64,000 nt of DNA from Parcubacteria group bacterium (GCA_002687175.1 NYZP01000030.1:1-64000), one strand, 5' to 3'. Counted from the stretch's first letter, positions 51,419 to 60,571 are shown. The notes: generated by a model from the sequence alone, not told the origin. Numbers and translations: made by a program.

Positions 51419-54190
51419 ATGCCTAAAGAAAAAGTTCAACAACAAAAACTACAAATTTTAAAGTGTGAGCACTGCACCGGAAGTGGCTTAGTACAAAAAA
51501 GGGTGTGTGATTTCTGTCTGGGGTTTGGCATGTTGGCCTGGACTGGAGACGAGTTATTGTATTGGAATAAAAGAATCAATTTAGTCCAAATCGGTAAAGA
51601 TCGAGTTAAGTTGCTGGTGACAAATTTTATTAATCTGTCGCTTTTTTTATTTGGAACACTTGGTGTTTTGATGCTTGGCTGGGTCATGGTTTCATTTATT
51701 GAGACAGATTTTCTATTTTGGAAATTTTACAAGATAAGAAACTGGCAAATGACTATTTTTTGGTTGTCCATGCTAACAAATGGCTATTTAGTCTATCGAT
51801 TTCAAAAAGCTTGGGACAAAATAAAATTTATACCAAAACAAAAGTACCAAACCACAAATGTACCTTTTAGAAAAATTAGTTGGTCAGAAGTTAAAGATTT
51901 ACCTAAAAATAAAAAAATAAACATCACAGATTATTTTACTATCGAGGCTCAAACAGCAGTTAATAAATCTTGGCAATTAACTAATCGTTATGAAGATAAT
52001 CAAACAGACCCTATTCATTTGCTAATTGCTTTGCTAACTTACAATCAAACCCAGGTAATTTTTGCCCGCTTAGGAGTCCCTTTTTCAAAGTTAAAAAGTA
52101 AAATTAGAAACACGCTTTCAGCTCAACCAGAACATAATAAAGGGATGGTTATCTTGAGTACACAAATGAAAGAAATAATTTTTAGATCTTACTTCCTTGC
52201 TCGACAACTTCGACAAAAAAAAGTAGAAATTACCGAACTGTTAGAAGAACTAGTCACTCAAGACAATAAGGTTAACGAACTTTTGTATGATTTGAATATA
52301 ACAGTTGATAAAATCAGAAACGTTACTGCTTGGCTCAGAATCAAACAGCAACTAAGAGATAATTTAAAACGTTTCAAGCAAAAGGCAACCTTAAGACCAA
52401 GAAGTTCCATGAATCGAGCGATGACTGCAGTGGCTATTCCAACTCTTGATACTTTTAGCCAAGATTTAACACTGCTGGCTCAAACAGGGTATTTGTTACC
52501 GTGTATTGGACGGGACAAAGAAATTGAAGAAATTTTTAATATCATGCATGGTGGAACCAGACGAAGCGTTATTTTAATTGGCCAACCAGGAGTGGGTAAA
52601 AATACCATAATTGATGGTATTGCTCAAAGGATGGTTGAGGATAATGTCCCTGATTTTTTAAAAGATAAAAGGTTAGTAAATTTAAGTGTTGCTAAAATCG
52701 TTAGTGGAGCTACTCCCGTGGAAGCACAAAAACGCTTAATGACAGTAATTCATGAAATCAGAAGGTCGGGAAATATTATTTTATTCATTGAAAATGTTGA
52801 TAAAATGATTGGTATTTCTGCAGGGCGCCAGGGAAGCATTGATTTAGCAGATGTTTTGTCACAAACTTTATCTAACAATAATCTTTTAGCTTTAGCCACC
52901 ACCACCCCCGATGATTACCGTAAATACTTTGAAGGAAAAAGTTCTTTGGATAATGTGTTTGAAAAAGTAGATATTACTGAAGTATCAGGAAATGAAGCAA
53001 TTCAAATTTTAGAAGCTAAAGCCGGTTCAGTAGAATACCAAAACGAAGTATTCTTTTCTTATGATGCTATTGCCCAGACTGTTAATCTTTCCGACCGTTA
53101 TTTACACGAACGCTATTTACCAGAGAAAGCGATAGAAATTATTCAAGAAGTTGCCACAAAAGTTAAGCAAGAAAAAGGCAAAGATAGCACGGTGACTGCC
53201 AACGATGTGGCAACTGTTATTTCTAACAAAACAAACATTCCGCTGACTGAAATTACTCAAGAAGAGTCAAAAAAATTACTTAACCTTGAAGATAAAATTC
53301 ACCAAAGAGTTATTGGGCAAGATGAAGCAGTCACTGCAGTGGCGGCAAGTATACGTCGTGCCAGGGCTGAAATGAGAGATACTTCAAAGCCAATTGTTAA
53401 TTTGTTATTTTTAGGACCAACAGGCGTTGGGAAAACCGAACTGGCGAAATCAGTAGCCGAAGTCTATTTTGGTAATGAAAAAAACATGATTCGTCTTGAT
53501 ATGTCAGAATATCAAGATAAAACCAGTATTAATCGACTAATTGGTGCTCCACCAGGTTACAGTGGAGCCGGTGAAGGCGGTTATTTATCTGAGGCAGTTA
53601 GAAAAAAACAGTTTTCTTTGATACTCCTGGATGAAATTGAAAAAGCCCATCCTGATATTTTAAATATTTTTTTGCAGGTGTTAGACGATGGTCGTCTGAC
53701 TGACAGTTCTGGCCGAACCATTGATTTTACCAATACAATAATTATTGCTACTTCAAATGCTGGTACCAGGTTCATCCAAGACCAGGTAAAACAAAAAATG
53801 CCAATTGGCGAAATCAAGCAACAATTGATTGATTCTAAGTTAGGAAAATTTTTTAGGCCAGAGTTATTAAATAGGTTCGATGGCATTATTGTATTTAAAC
53901 CCCTAACTCTCGACGGTGTTGAAAAAATTGCTCAGTTAATGATTAAAAAAGTTGGTAAAACCTTAGAAGAAAAGGGGATTACCCTAGACGCTAGCGATGA
54001 GGCAGTTAAAGAAATTGCTACTGCTGGTTTTGATCCGCAATTCGGTGCCAGACCTCTACGTCGGGTGATTCAACAAAAAGTGCAGGATCCACTGGCTAAC
54101 TATTTACTATCAGGAAAGATTGATCGTCGTGATAAAGTGATGATTGAGGCTGGTGGAGAAATAAGTATTAAAAAAGCAAAAAAAATATAA
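51419..54190 (+). CDS. Membrane-anchored Clp-like AAA+ unfoldase with DnaJ-type zinc finger
   Basis: A 923-residue protein of unusual layout. Residues 16-37 hold two CxxCxGxG repeats (CEHCTGSG, CDFCLGFG), as in DnaJ. Two membrane helices follow (about 68-92 and 105-128), then a Clp-N domain (about 175-310) and two AAA+ domains. D1 has Walker A GQPGVGKN but a degenerate Walker B (LFIENVDK for LFIDEIH). D2 is canonical (GPTGVGKTELA, LILLDEIEKAHPDI, TSNAGT, arginine finger in FRPELLNRFD). No [LIV]G[FL] ClpP-docking loop is visible, so it probably works without ClpP, like ClpB. Confidence 0.9.
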   Translation: MPKEKVQQQKLQILKCEHCTGSGLVQKRVCDFCLGFGMLAWTGDELLYWNKRINLVQIGKDRVKLLVTNFINLSLFLFGTLGVLMLGWVMVSFIETDFLFWKFYKIRNWQMTIFWLSMLTNGYLVYRFQKAWDKIKFIPKQKYQTTNVPFRKISWSEVKDLPKNKKINITDYFTIEAQTAVNKSWQLTNRYEDNQTDPIHLLIALLTYNQTQVIFARLGVPFSKLKSKIRNTLSAQPEHNKGMVILSTQMKEIIFRSYFLARQLRQKKVEITELLEELVTQDNKVNELLYDLNITVDKIRNVTAWLRIKQQLRDNLKRFKQKATLRPRSSMNRAMTAVAIPTLDTFSQDLTLLAQTGYLLPCIGRDKEIEEIFNIMHGGTRRSVILIGQPGVGKNTIIDGIAQRMVEDNVPDFLKDKRLVNLSVAKIVSGATPVEAQKRLMTVIHEIRRSGNIILFIENVDKMIGISAGRQGSIDLADVLSQTLSNNNLLALATTTPDDYRKYFEGKSSLDNVFEKVDITEVSGNEAIQILEAKAGSVEYQNEVFFSYDAIAQTVNLSDRYLHERYLPEKAIEIIQEVATKVKQEKGKDSTVTANDVATVISNKTNIPLTEITQEESKKLLNLEDKIHQRVIGQDEAVTAVAASIRRARAEMRDTSKPIVNLLFLGPTGVGKTELAKSVAEVYFGNEKNMIRLDMSEYQDKTSINRLIGAPPGYSGAGEGGYLSEAVRKKQFSLILLDEIEKAHPDILNIFLQVLDDGRLTDSSGRTIDFTNTIIIATSNAGTRFIQDQVKQKMPIGEIKQQLIDSKLGKFFRPELLNRFDGIIVFKPLTLDGVEKIAQLMIKKVGKTLEEKGITLDASDEAVKEIATAGFDPQFGARPLRRVIQQKVQDPLANYLLSGKIDRRDKVMIEAGGEISIKKAKKI

Positions 54191-55215
54191 TGTTTTATTT
54201 TGTACCATTATTAATAGCATTTACTATTTCATTAGTTTTAACACCACTAGTAAGAAAAATTGCACTTCTCACTCGCATTATTGATGCTCCAGTTGCTAGG
54301 AAAATTCATAAAAAACCAACTCCACTTTTAGGTGGCGTCGCTCTTTTTTTATCATTTTTTATTACCACAGTTATTTTTTGGATTTTTGGTTATATTACTG
54401 ACTCAAAAATTTCTGATATAAATATTATAGCAATTCTAGCTGGAGGATTTGTTTTGATTATTGGAGGACTGCTTGATGATAAATATAACTTTAAACCATA
54501 TCAACAAATACCATTCCCAATTATCGCTGCCGGAATAATAGTTTTTTCTGGCATCAAGATTCAATTTATTTCAAACCCTCTGGGAGGCATTTTAGAATTT
54601 TCATTATTAGCCGGAATACTTTTAGCCTTTTTCTGGATCCTGGGAATGATTTACACCACCAAATTACTGGATGGTCTTGATGGCCTAGTAACTGGTGTAA
54701 CGACCATTGGTGCTTTTATAATTTTTGCAGTCAGTCTTTTTTGGGATGTCCCTTCTTCTGGAACTTCTGTGTTAGCGTTAATCCTGGCCGGAGCCAGTCT
54801 GGGTTTTTTAATATTTAACTGGCATCCAGCCAAAATTTTTTTAGGAGAAGGCGGAAGTGTTTTTTGTGGTTTTATGCTGGGAACTTTAGCTATTATATCA
54901 GGATCAAAGATTGCTACCGCTTTATTAATTTTGGGTATCCCAATTTTAGATGTTTTCTGGGTTATTGCAAACAGAATCTGGCAAGGCAAGTCCATCGCCA
55001 AAGGGGATAATAAACATCTGCATTTCAGACTTTTAGATATCGGGTTATCACACCGGCAAACTGTTATTTTTTTATACTTTTTAACCGCAGCCTTTGGTGT
55101 AACTTCACTTTTCCTGCATTCCAAGGGAAAAATTATTGCCTTAGGAATTCTGGCCGCTGTGATGATAATATTAGCCAGTAGTTTAATGCTAATCTACAAA
55201 TTTAAAAATGAATAA
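54190..55215 (+). CDS. WecA/TagO/MraY-family phospho-sugar transferase
   Basis: A 341-residue polytopic transferase (about 10-11 helices) that moves GlcNAc-1-phosphate or a related sugar to undecaprenyl phosphate. Visible motifs: KIHKKPTPLLGG (cytosolic loop 1), GGLLDDKYNFKPYQ (catalytic Asp pair), LLDGLDGLVTG (Mg site), NWHPAKIFLGEGGS and the HLHFRLLDIG His motif of the WecA branch. It starts on the last base of the preceding stop (TAATG). Confidence 0.9.
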   Translation: MFYFVPLLIAFTISLVLTPLVRKIALLTRIIDAPVARKIHKKPTPLLGGVALFLSFFITTVIFWIFGYITDSKISDINIIAILAGGFVLIIGGLLDDKYNFKPYQQIPFPIIAAGIIVFSGIKIQFISNPLGGILEFSLLAGILLAFFWILGMIYTTKLLDGLDGLVTGVTTIGAFIIFAVSLFWDVPSSGTSVLALILAGASLGFLIFNWHPAKIFLGEGGSVFCGFMLGTLAIISGSKIATALLILGIPILDVFWVIANRIWQGKSIAKGDNKHLHFRLLDIGLSHRQTVIFLYFLTAAFGVTSLFLHSKGKIIALGILAAVMIILASSLMLIYKFKNE

Positions 55216-55660
55216 AAATAATAGACTACTAATTATTTCATTACTCTTGGTAGCTTCTGCATTTCTTTTGCTAAGTCAAAATAAAAACCAAAGTTACCTA
55301 AAAATTAATGACAGCACGATTAAGGTTAAGGTTGCTAAGACGGTACAAGAACAAACTATTGGGTTGGGTGGAGAGTTGAATTTAGCCGAAAACCAGGGAA
55401 TGCTCTTTGTATTTCCTGATCAGCAAGTTAGAAATTTCTGGATGAAAGACATGCTTTTTCCAATTGATATTATCTGGATTCAAGATAATTACATTATCGC
55501 CATTGAAAAAAATGTTCCTATTCCTACTGGCGATCAACAAAATATTCCCCAGTATCGTTCACCACAACCAGTTAACTATGTCTTGGAAGTTAATGCTGGG
55601 TTTACTGATAAGACCAACATTGCAATAGGTAATGAAGTTGATTTTTTCTTACTTGACTAA
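55208..55660 (+). CDS. DUF192 family exported protein
   Basis: A 150-residue protein with an N-terminal signal anchor (about 7-23) and a DUF192 domain: VAKTVQEQTIGLGG, QGMLFVFPDQQVRNFWMKDMLFPIDIIWI and VNYVLEVNAGF are the conserved stretches. The fold is a small beta barrel of unknown function. It overlaps the previous gene by 8 nt. Confidence 0.9.
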   Translation: MNKNNRLLIISLLLVASAFLLLSQNKNQSYLKINDSTIKVKVAKTVQEQTIGLGGELNLAENQGMLFVFPDQQVRNFWMKDMLFPIDIIWIQDNYIIAIEKNVPIPTGDQQNIPQYRSPQPVNYVLEVNAGFTDKTNIAIGNEVDFFLLD

Positions 55661-55709
55661 TTTTTCAACAAACTATACAATATATAAACCTTAAATATAA
55701 TATATAAAT

Positions 55710-56015
55710 ATGTTAGCAGTTATAAAAACTGGTGGAAAACAGTACCTGGTCAAAAAAGGAGATAAAATTAAAGTAGAGAAGCTTCCTGGTAAAGAGGGTA
55801 GTGCTGTTAAATTTGATACTTTGTTAACTACCGATGAAAAAGGTGTAAAAGTCGAAATTGGCAAACCACTTTTAAAATCTAAGGTGGAAGCCAAAATTTT
55901 AAAACAAGATAAAGACAAAAAGCTGGTAGTGGTTAAGTACAAATCAAAAACTCGATATACTAGACGCATTGGCCATCGCCAACCATTTTCTCTTGTAGAA
56001 ATTGAAAAGATTTAA
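55710..56015 (+). CDS. rplU: 50S ribosomal protein L21
   Basis: A 101-residue L21. MLAVIKTGGKQYLVKKGDKIKVEKL opens it, and YKSKTRYTRRIGHRQPFSLVEI is the conserved C-terminal rRNA-binding stretch. A TATAAT at 55696-55701 ends 8 nt before the ATG, another near-leaderless start. The usual partner rpmA (L27) does not follow; a terminator and the convergent recR do. Confidence 0.95.
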   Translation: MLAVIKTGGKQYLVKKGDKIKVEKLPGKEGSAVKFDTLLTTDEKGVKVEIGKPLLKSKVEAKILKQDKDKKLVVVKYKSKTRYTRRIGHRQPFSLVEIEKI

Positions 56016-56023
56016 TTTTTAAG

Positions 56024-56061
56024 CAAAAAAAAATAGCCCCACGACCTAGGGGTTGTTTTTT
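56024..56061. terminator. Bidirectional terminator between rplU and recR
   Basis: An A-run, AGCCCC-ACGACCTA-GGGGTT, then a T-run, working in both directions for the two convergent genes. Confidence 0.75.
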
Positions 56062-56067
56062 AAATAC

Positions 56068-56670
56068 TTAAATTTCTTTTCGTCCCTTCAAGGCATTACC
56101 TAACGTTGTTTCATCAGCATATTCTAGATCGCTACCAGTTGGTAACCCTTGAGCTAAACGGGTAACTTTCAAATTACTAAACTGCTTTAATAATTTAGTT
56201 AAATAAAGTATTGTGGTCTCGCCTGGTAAATCTGAATTAATGGCTAAAATAATTTCCAACACGTTATCAGTCTTAATCCTGTCTAGAAGCTGTTTAATAT
56301 TAAGTTGCTCGGGGGTAATCCCGTCTAGCGGATCAATCACTCCACCTAAAATATGGTAAACTCCTTGATACTCATTGGTTTTTTCTAGAGCAAATAAATC
56401 TTGTGGCTTAGCTAAAATGCAAATAACCGTTGAACTTCTTTGACTATTGCCACATATTGAACACGGACTGGCTTCAGCATAATTTTGACATTTTGCGCAA
56501 ACAGTAACCGTGTTTTTTAAATGCTGCATAGCATCACCAAATTTAGCCAGGTCTTCTTTGGGACGTGTCAATAAATGGAAAACTAAGCGCTCGGCAGTCT
56601 TCGGTCCAATGCCGGGCAACCGTGAAAATTGATCAATAACTTTCTTAATGGTTTGAGGATACGCGGACAT
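56068..56670 (-). CDS. recR: Recombination mediator RecR
   Basis: A 200-residue RecR, which forms a ring clamp and helps RecO load RecA. A helix-hairpin-helix is at about 15-35 (RLPGIGPKTAERLVFHLL), a zinc finger with Cys58, 61, 70 and 73, and a Toprim domain at about 80-175 (GVYHILGGVIDPLDGI, NVLEIILAINSDLPGETT). The C-terminal Walker-like segment TRLAQGLPTGSDLEYADE is conserved. It overlaps the upstream gene by 1 nt (TAATG). Confidence 0.95.
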   Translation of the reverse strand: MSAYPQTIKKVIDQFSRLPGIGPKTAERLVFHLLTRPKEDLAKFGDAMQHLKNTVTVCAKCQNYAEASPCSICGNSQRSSTVICILAKPQDLFALEKTNEYQGVYHILGGVIDPLDGITPEQLNIKQLLDRIKTDNVLEIILAINSDLPGETTILYLTKLLKQFSNLKVTRLAQGLPTGSDLEYADETTLGNALKGRKEI

Positions 56671-56963
56671 TAATTTTTAGTGCTGACCGAGTAAATAAGA
56701 GTAATAGTACCAACCCAGATAGGAGCTAACACCGGTAAAATAACATTAACGGAAATACCAATAAATTTTAAAATAAAGCCCATAGCAACCGTTAGAATTG
56801 AACCAAAGATTATGGCGATAATCAATGTCTTAGCTTTGTTATCTTTAGGTGGTTTTTGATGAGGTAGAGATTCCAAAGGTGGAGAAATTGGCTGTTCGTT
56901 TATATCACCTGCCGGATGTGGCGGAGCTGGTGGACGATGTGATGGTTTTGGTGGTGGAGGCAT
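56670..56963 (-). CDS. Proline-rich small membrane protein
   Basis: A 97-residue protein. The N-terminal 45 residues are rich in Pro, His and Lys and probably unfolded. Two hydrophobic helices follow (about 47-65 and 71-92). It lies between dnaB and recR on the same strand, 5 nt after dnaB and overlapping recR, so it is part of that operon. No family recognised. Confidence 0.65.
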   Translation of the reverse strand: MPPPPKPSHRPPAPPHPAGDINEQPISPPLESLPHQKPPKDNKAKTLIIAIIFGSILTVAMGFILKFIGISVNVILPVLAPIWVGTITLIYSVSTKN

Positions 56964-56968
56964 AAAAA

Positions 56969-58354
56969 TTACTCAAATTTAATTTCTTCGTCACTAATTT
57001 TTCGATCAACGCTCCTGAAAGTTACATTATTTTGATCAAAGAATAGTTGAATTTTTCCAGTTGGCCCATTACGATGTTTAGCTACTATAATATCAGCTAA
57101 ATTAGCTTTGTCAGGCGGTAAATCTTTTTGATAGGTAGCGTCACGATAAATAAATAATACCACATCAGCGTCTTGTTCAATAGAGCCAGAATCTCTAAGA
57201 TCAGCCAAGCGGGGAATATGAGTTTCTCTTGACTCAACACTACGAGATAATTGCGACAAAGCTAACACTGGTACATTAAGCTCACGAGCAATTGCTTTTA
57301 AATTTCGAGATATTTCAGAAACTTCCTGGACTCTATTTTCTCTATTGCCAGAGGTGCCTTCCATTAATTGAAGATAATCAATAATAATTAATCCTAAGCC
57401 ATGTTCAGTCTGTAGTCTACGGGCTTTGGTTCTAATTTCCATTACATTAGAATTAGCCGAGTCATCAATATAGATTTTAGCCTCAGACAGAACTCCCATG
57501 GCATGATTAATTTTGGAAAAATCATCATTTTCTCCTTGATCTGATAATTTACCAGTTCGCATCTTCCAGAGATCAACTCCCGCTTCTGAACAGAGTAGTC
57601 GATCAACCAGTTGTTCTTTGGACATTTCTAAACTAAATATGCCAACTGGTATCTTGGCTTTAGTTGATACATTTCGAGCAATGTCTAAGGCAAAAGTAGT
57701 TTTACCAACTGATGGCCTGGCAGCCAGAATAATTAAATCTGATTTTTGCAAGCCAGCTAAAACATTGTCCAAATCATTATAATAAGTTGGCACTCCTCTT
57801 AATTTACCAGATTCACGATGTAGCTCATCAATTCGATCAAAAGCTTCCGTTAAAACATCAGAAATTGGCATAAAAGTTCTTTTAAGATACTTCTGAGAAA
57901 CCCCAAATAACCTTTGCTCGGCTTTATCAAGAAGAGAATCAACTTCTTCGGTCTCCTGAAACCCCAATTCGGTAATTTCTGAGGCCGCTGAGATCAGTCG
58001 CCGTAAAGTTGCTTTACTTTGAACAGTTTTAGCATAATGAGTAACGTGGCTGGAAGTTGGTACGGTATTAGCTAAACTGGTTAAGTAGCTCCGACCGCCA
58101 ACAGTATCTAGATGACCTTTTTCTTCAAGTCGACTGCCTAAGCTCAATAAATCAATAGGTTCACGCCTTTCATACAAACCCTTAATACTTTCAAAAATAA
58201 GGCGATGCCTGTCATTATAAAAATCATCGGCGTTGATAATATCAGCAATTTTAATAATAGCATCTTTATCAATCAGTAAAGACCCGAGCAACGATTGCTC
58301 CATTTCTAGATTTTGCGGTGGAATTTTTTCTTTGGTTTCGCTATGTTGAGCCAT
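56969..58354 (-). CDS. dnaB: Replicative DNA helicase DnaB
   Basis: A 461-residue hexameric helicase. The N-terminal helical domain (PPQNLEMEQSLLGSLLIDKDAI, 12-110), a linker, and the RecA-fold motor with Walker A ARPSVGKT (212-219), Walker B LIIIDYLQLM (about 310-319), the DNA-loop/arginine segment RLADLRDSGSIEQDADVVLFIYRD, and the C-terminal KHRNGPTGKIQLFF. There is no intein. It heads an operon with the Pro-rich protein and recR. Confidence 0.97.
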   Translation of the reverse strand: MAQHSETKEKIPPQNLEMEQSLLGSLLIDKDAIIKIADIINADDFYNDRHRLIFESIKGLYERREPIDLLSLGSRLEEKGHLDTVGGRSYLTSLANTVPTSSHVTHYAKTVQSKATLRRLISAASEITELGFQETEEVDSLLDKAEQRLFGVSQKYLKRTFMPISDVLTEAFDRIDELHRESGKLRGVPTYYNDLDNVLAGLQKSDLIILAARPSVGKTTFALDIARNVSTKAKIPVGIFSLEMSKEQLVDRLLCSEAGVDLWKMRTGKLSDQGENDDFSKINHAMGVLSEAKIYIDDSANSNVMEIRTKARRLQTEHGLGLIIIDYLQLMEGTSGNRENRVQEVSEISRNLKAIARELNVPVLALSQLSRSVESRETHIPRLADLRDSGSIEQDADVVLFIYRDATYQKDLPPDKANLADIIVAKHRNGPTGKIQLFFDQNNVTFRSVDRKISDEEIKFE

Positions 58355-58615
58355 GAGAAAAAGTAGAGTTATATTTTATTGGTGAGTACATCTTACACTA
58401 CTTTACCCGTCCATTTCAAGTGTTTTTAAACCAAAACTTGGCCACATATTATCCACCCCGCCTGTTTAGTAGCAACCGTCTTGCCAAAAAGCCCTTTTCT
58501 TGTTAGTATTGAATTTGTTTAAAACATTACCGTGGGGCGTAAGCGCCCCTAGCCATTAATCAATGCAAGCACAAGAAAAGTAACAGTTGTGGCTAAACAA
58601 AATTAATAGAATCGT
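58355..58615. other. Gap upstream of dnaB and tRNA-Lys
   Basis: No convincing ORF. It contains the hairpin GGGGCG-TAAG-CGCCCC (58534-58549), whose 5' strand is identical to the start of tRNA-Lys (GTGGGGCGT), so it may be a shrunken tRNA-derived palindrome. A TTATCCACC (58449-58457) is one base from a DnaA box but stands alone. Confidence 0.45.
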
Positions 58616-58691
58616 GGGGCGTTAGCTCAGTTGGTAGAGCAGCAGCCTTTTAAGCTGAATGTCGGGGGTTCGAATCCCTCACGCCCCACCA
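58616..58691 (+). tRNA. tRNA-Lys (TTT)
   Basis: Acceptor GGGGCGT/ACGCCCC, D-arm GCTC-AGTTGGTA-GAGC, anticodon loop CTTTTAA (anticodon TTT), T-arm GGGGG-TTCGAAT-CCCTC, discriminator A, encoded CCA. The first anticodon-stem pair is a G-A mismatch. It is followed at once by a terminator. Confidence 0.95.
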
Positions 58692-58713
58692 ATCGCCTAT
58701 TAGGCGATTTTTT
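58691..58713 (+). terminator. Terminator of tRNA-Lys
   Basis: AATCGCC-TATTA-GGCGATT followed by TTTT, overlapping the last A of the CCA. Confidence 0.85.
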
Positions 58714-58751
58714 GGTAGAATAACAATATATATAAATATTATTAACATGCT

Positions 58752-59614
58752 ATGTCCAAAATAAAAATCATCTTTGTAGTCATGTTTACGGTCTTTGTAT
58801 TTGGTTTTATCAAATTTTATCTGAAATTTCCAGATGTCAATTCCGATGCTCTTGGAACTGTAATTACCGTATCTAGTATTCTGTTTGGATTTTTGGCTGG
58901 TTTTTTTATTAATGAATTATGGTCTAGGTATACAGAAATTCGCTCTATTCAAGGAGCTCGTCTATCTGATAGTTTAAATATGATTAATTATGCTGAAAAT
59001 TTCTACGGCAACATTAAGTTTAAAAATGATTTCAAAAGAAGAATAGAAGCTACTGCTTTTGTAGATGAAATTATAAATTGGGACGAGGGACAGCTAGAAA
59101 CTTCTTATTGGCAAAATATAGAACGTTCTTTTGATTTTATAAAAGATGAGAGGTTAAAGGAAGTAAATCAAAAATATACTTTGATGACATGCTTGGTATG
59201 CACAACCGAACTGTAAGTGCTATGATACGACTTGATACACTGTATAAGGAGAGGCTTTTTGTTGCTGAGTGGATGTTGCTCTACACTTTGTCATTAATAA
59301 TAGCTCTTTCAGTTCTCTTTATAAATACAGAAAATTTATTTTTTCAGATGGTTGTGCTTATTTTTCCTGCCGTTATTTCTTTAGCCTTGTTTATTATAAA
59401 CTACCTAGATAAGCTTGCTTGGAGCAGAGAAAGTGTTACTTTGGAACCCAACCAAAGATTATTTGATGCTATAGGCAAAAAAAGATTTTACCTCAAGAGA
59501 AACATTAAATATCTAAAAAAATCTACCAAAAGATACCGTACAGAGGATGAATTAACAGATGAATTACAAAAAATTCATTCCGATATTTTAAATAAAAGAA
59601 AAAGCCAATCTTAG
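58752..59614 (+). pseudogene. Frameshifted membrane protein gene (DUF4239-like)
   Basis: Two overlapping frames, 58752-59216 and about 59170-59614, look like one gene of about 287 codons split by a single-base shift near 59175-59190. Upstream of the break the first frame is coherent (two helices at about 5-24 and 38-55, then LWSRYTEIRSIQGARLSDS). Downstream, frame 3 continues sensibly (FDDMLGMHNRTVSAMIRLDTLYKERLF, then two helices and a basic tail). The 2+2 helix layout with a central charged part resembles DUF4239 (bestrophin-like) proteins, a tentative match. It lies inside the tRNA-Lys island. A sequencing error is possible. Confidence 0.6.
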
Positions 59615-59703
59615 CTCTTCTGGTCCAGTGGAGCGTCTCTTAAACAAATGGTCGGGCCGAGCCTGTGCTGAACTTGTTTCAGTAAATCCCTCACGCTCCA
59701 CCA
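59610..59703 (+). pseudogene. Decayed tRNA-Lys copy interrupted by a palindrome
   Basis: AATCCCTCACGCTCCACCA (59685-59703) repeats the 3' end of tRNA-Lys (58673-58691) with one mismatch. Upstream, TTAGCTC...GGAGC, a TCTTAAAC-like anticodon region and ATGGTCGGG align with the D-arm, anticodon arm and T-stem of tRNA-Lys. A palindromic insert (about 59655-59683, with CTGAAC-TT-GTTTCAG) replaces the T-loop. It marks the far end of the island. Confidence 0.7.
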
Positions 59704-59799
59704 CTTTAAAAACTAGTCGTTAAAATCGGCTATTTTTTTTAAATTTATTCATACTGTGATACAATGTAAAAACGTTGATAGACACTAATCAAATAAAAT

Positions 59800-59895
59800 A
59801 TGTGGACATTTCTCAAGAAATTCCACAAGAGGAATATGATTGCCTGGTCTCAACCGGATATTACTCAAAACACTTCGGAGAGTGAAAATAATTAA
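59800..59895 (+). CDS. Possible 31-residue peptide
   Basis: A short ORF in the 300-nt gap before the cyclophilin gene: a basic amphipathic start (MWTFLKKFHKRNM) and a polar tail. A weak -10-like TACAAT lies upstream at about 59759. No Shine-Dalgarno site. The rest of the gap (59704-59799) is AT-rich with no other feature I can support. Confidence 0.3.
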   Translation: MWTFLKKFHKRNMIAWSQPDITQNTSESENN

Positions 59896-59914
59896 TAATT
59901 TAACTATTTAATCT

Positions 59915-60571
59915 ATGAAAAAACTTTTGATTTTTAGTTCATTAGGGTTACTGGCATTGGCTGGCTGCACTCAAAGTACTAATACTAATGTTAATACGGC
60001 CGTCAGTAATGAAAATACTAATCAGGCAGTGACTAATACCAACACTAACTCAACTAACACTAATACCAATACTACTATGACCGATGATTCAATAACCCAA
60101 GCTGTGCTCAAGACTAACCTTGGAAATATAACCTTAGAATTTTATAGTGAAGATTCTCCCAAGACTGTTGAAAATTTTCTTAAGCTAGCTAAAGATGGCT
60201 TTTATGATGGCACTAAATTTCATCGAGTAATCAAAGATTTTATGATTCAAGGTGGTGATCCACTCAGTAAAGATGATGTAAATAAAGCCAGGTGGGGAAC
60301 TGGTGGGCCAGGATATCAATTTGCCGATGAGTTTAATAGTCATAAATTAGTAAAAGGATCATTGGCCATGGCTAACTCGGGACCAAATACTAATGGCAGC
60401 CAATTTTTTATTGTTACTGCTGACAGTACACCTTGGCTTGATGGAAAACACACCAATTTTGGTTGGGTTACCTCTGGCCTAGAAATAGTTGAGCAAATTC
60501 AAGCAACTGCTGTTGATCCTTCTGATAAACCACTAGAAAATGTTATCATTGAATCAATAGAGTTAAAATAA
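59915..60571 (+). CDS. Cyclophilin-type peptidyl-prolyl isomerase lipoprotein
   Basis: A 218-residue lipoprotein. The signal peptide ends in the lipobox LAGC (Cys18). An Asn/Thr-rich linker (about 19-58) leads to a cyclophilin domain (about 62-218): FHRVIKDFMIQGGDP (catalytic Arg), GSLAMANSGPNTNGSQFFI and WLDGKHTNFGWV are the canonical blocks. It would help fold exported proteins at the membrane surface. The low-complexity linker uses repeated AAT/ACT codons. Confidence 0.94.
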   Translation: MKKLLIFSSLGLLALAGCTQSTNTNVNTAVSNENTNQAVTNTNTNSTNTNTNTTMTDDSITQAVLKTNLGNITLEFYSEDSPKTVENFLKLAKDGFYDGTKFHRVIKDFMIQGGDPLSKDDVNKARWGTGGPGYQFADEFNSHKLVKGSLAMANSGPNTNGSQFFIVTADSTPWLDGKHTNFGWVTSGLEIVEQIQATAVDPSDKPLENVIIESIELK

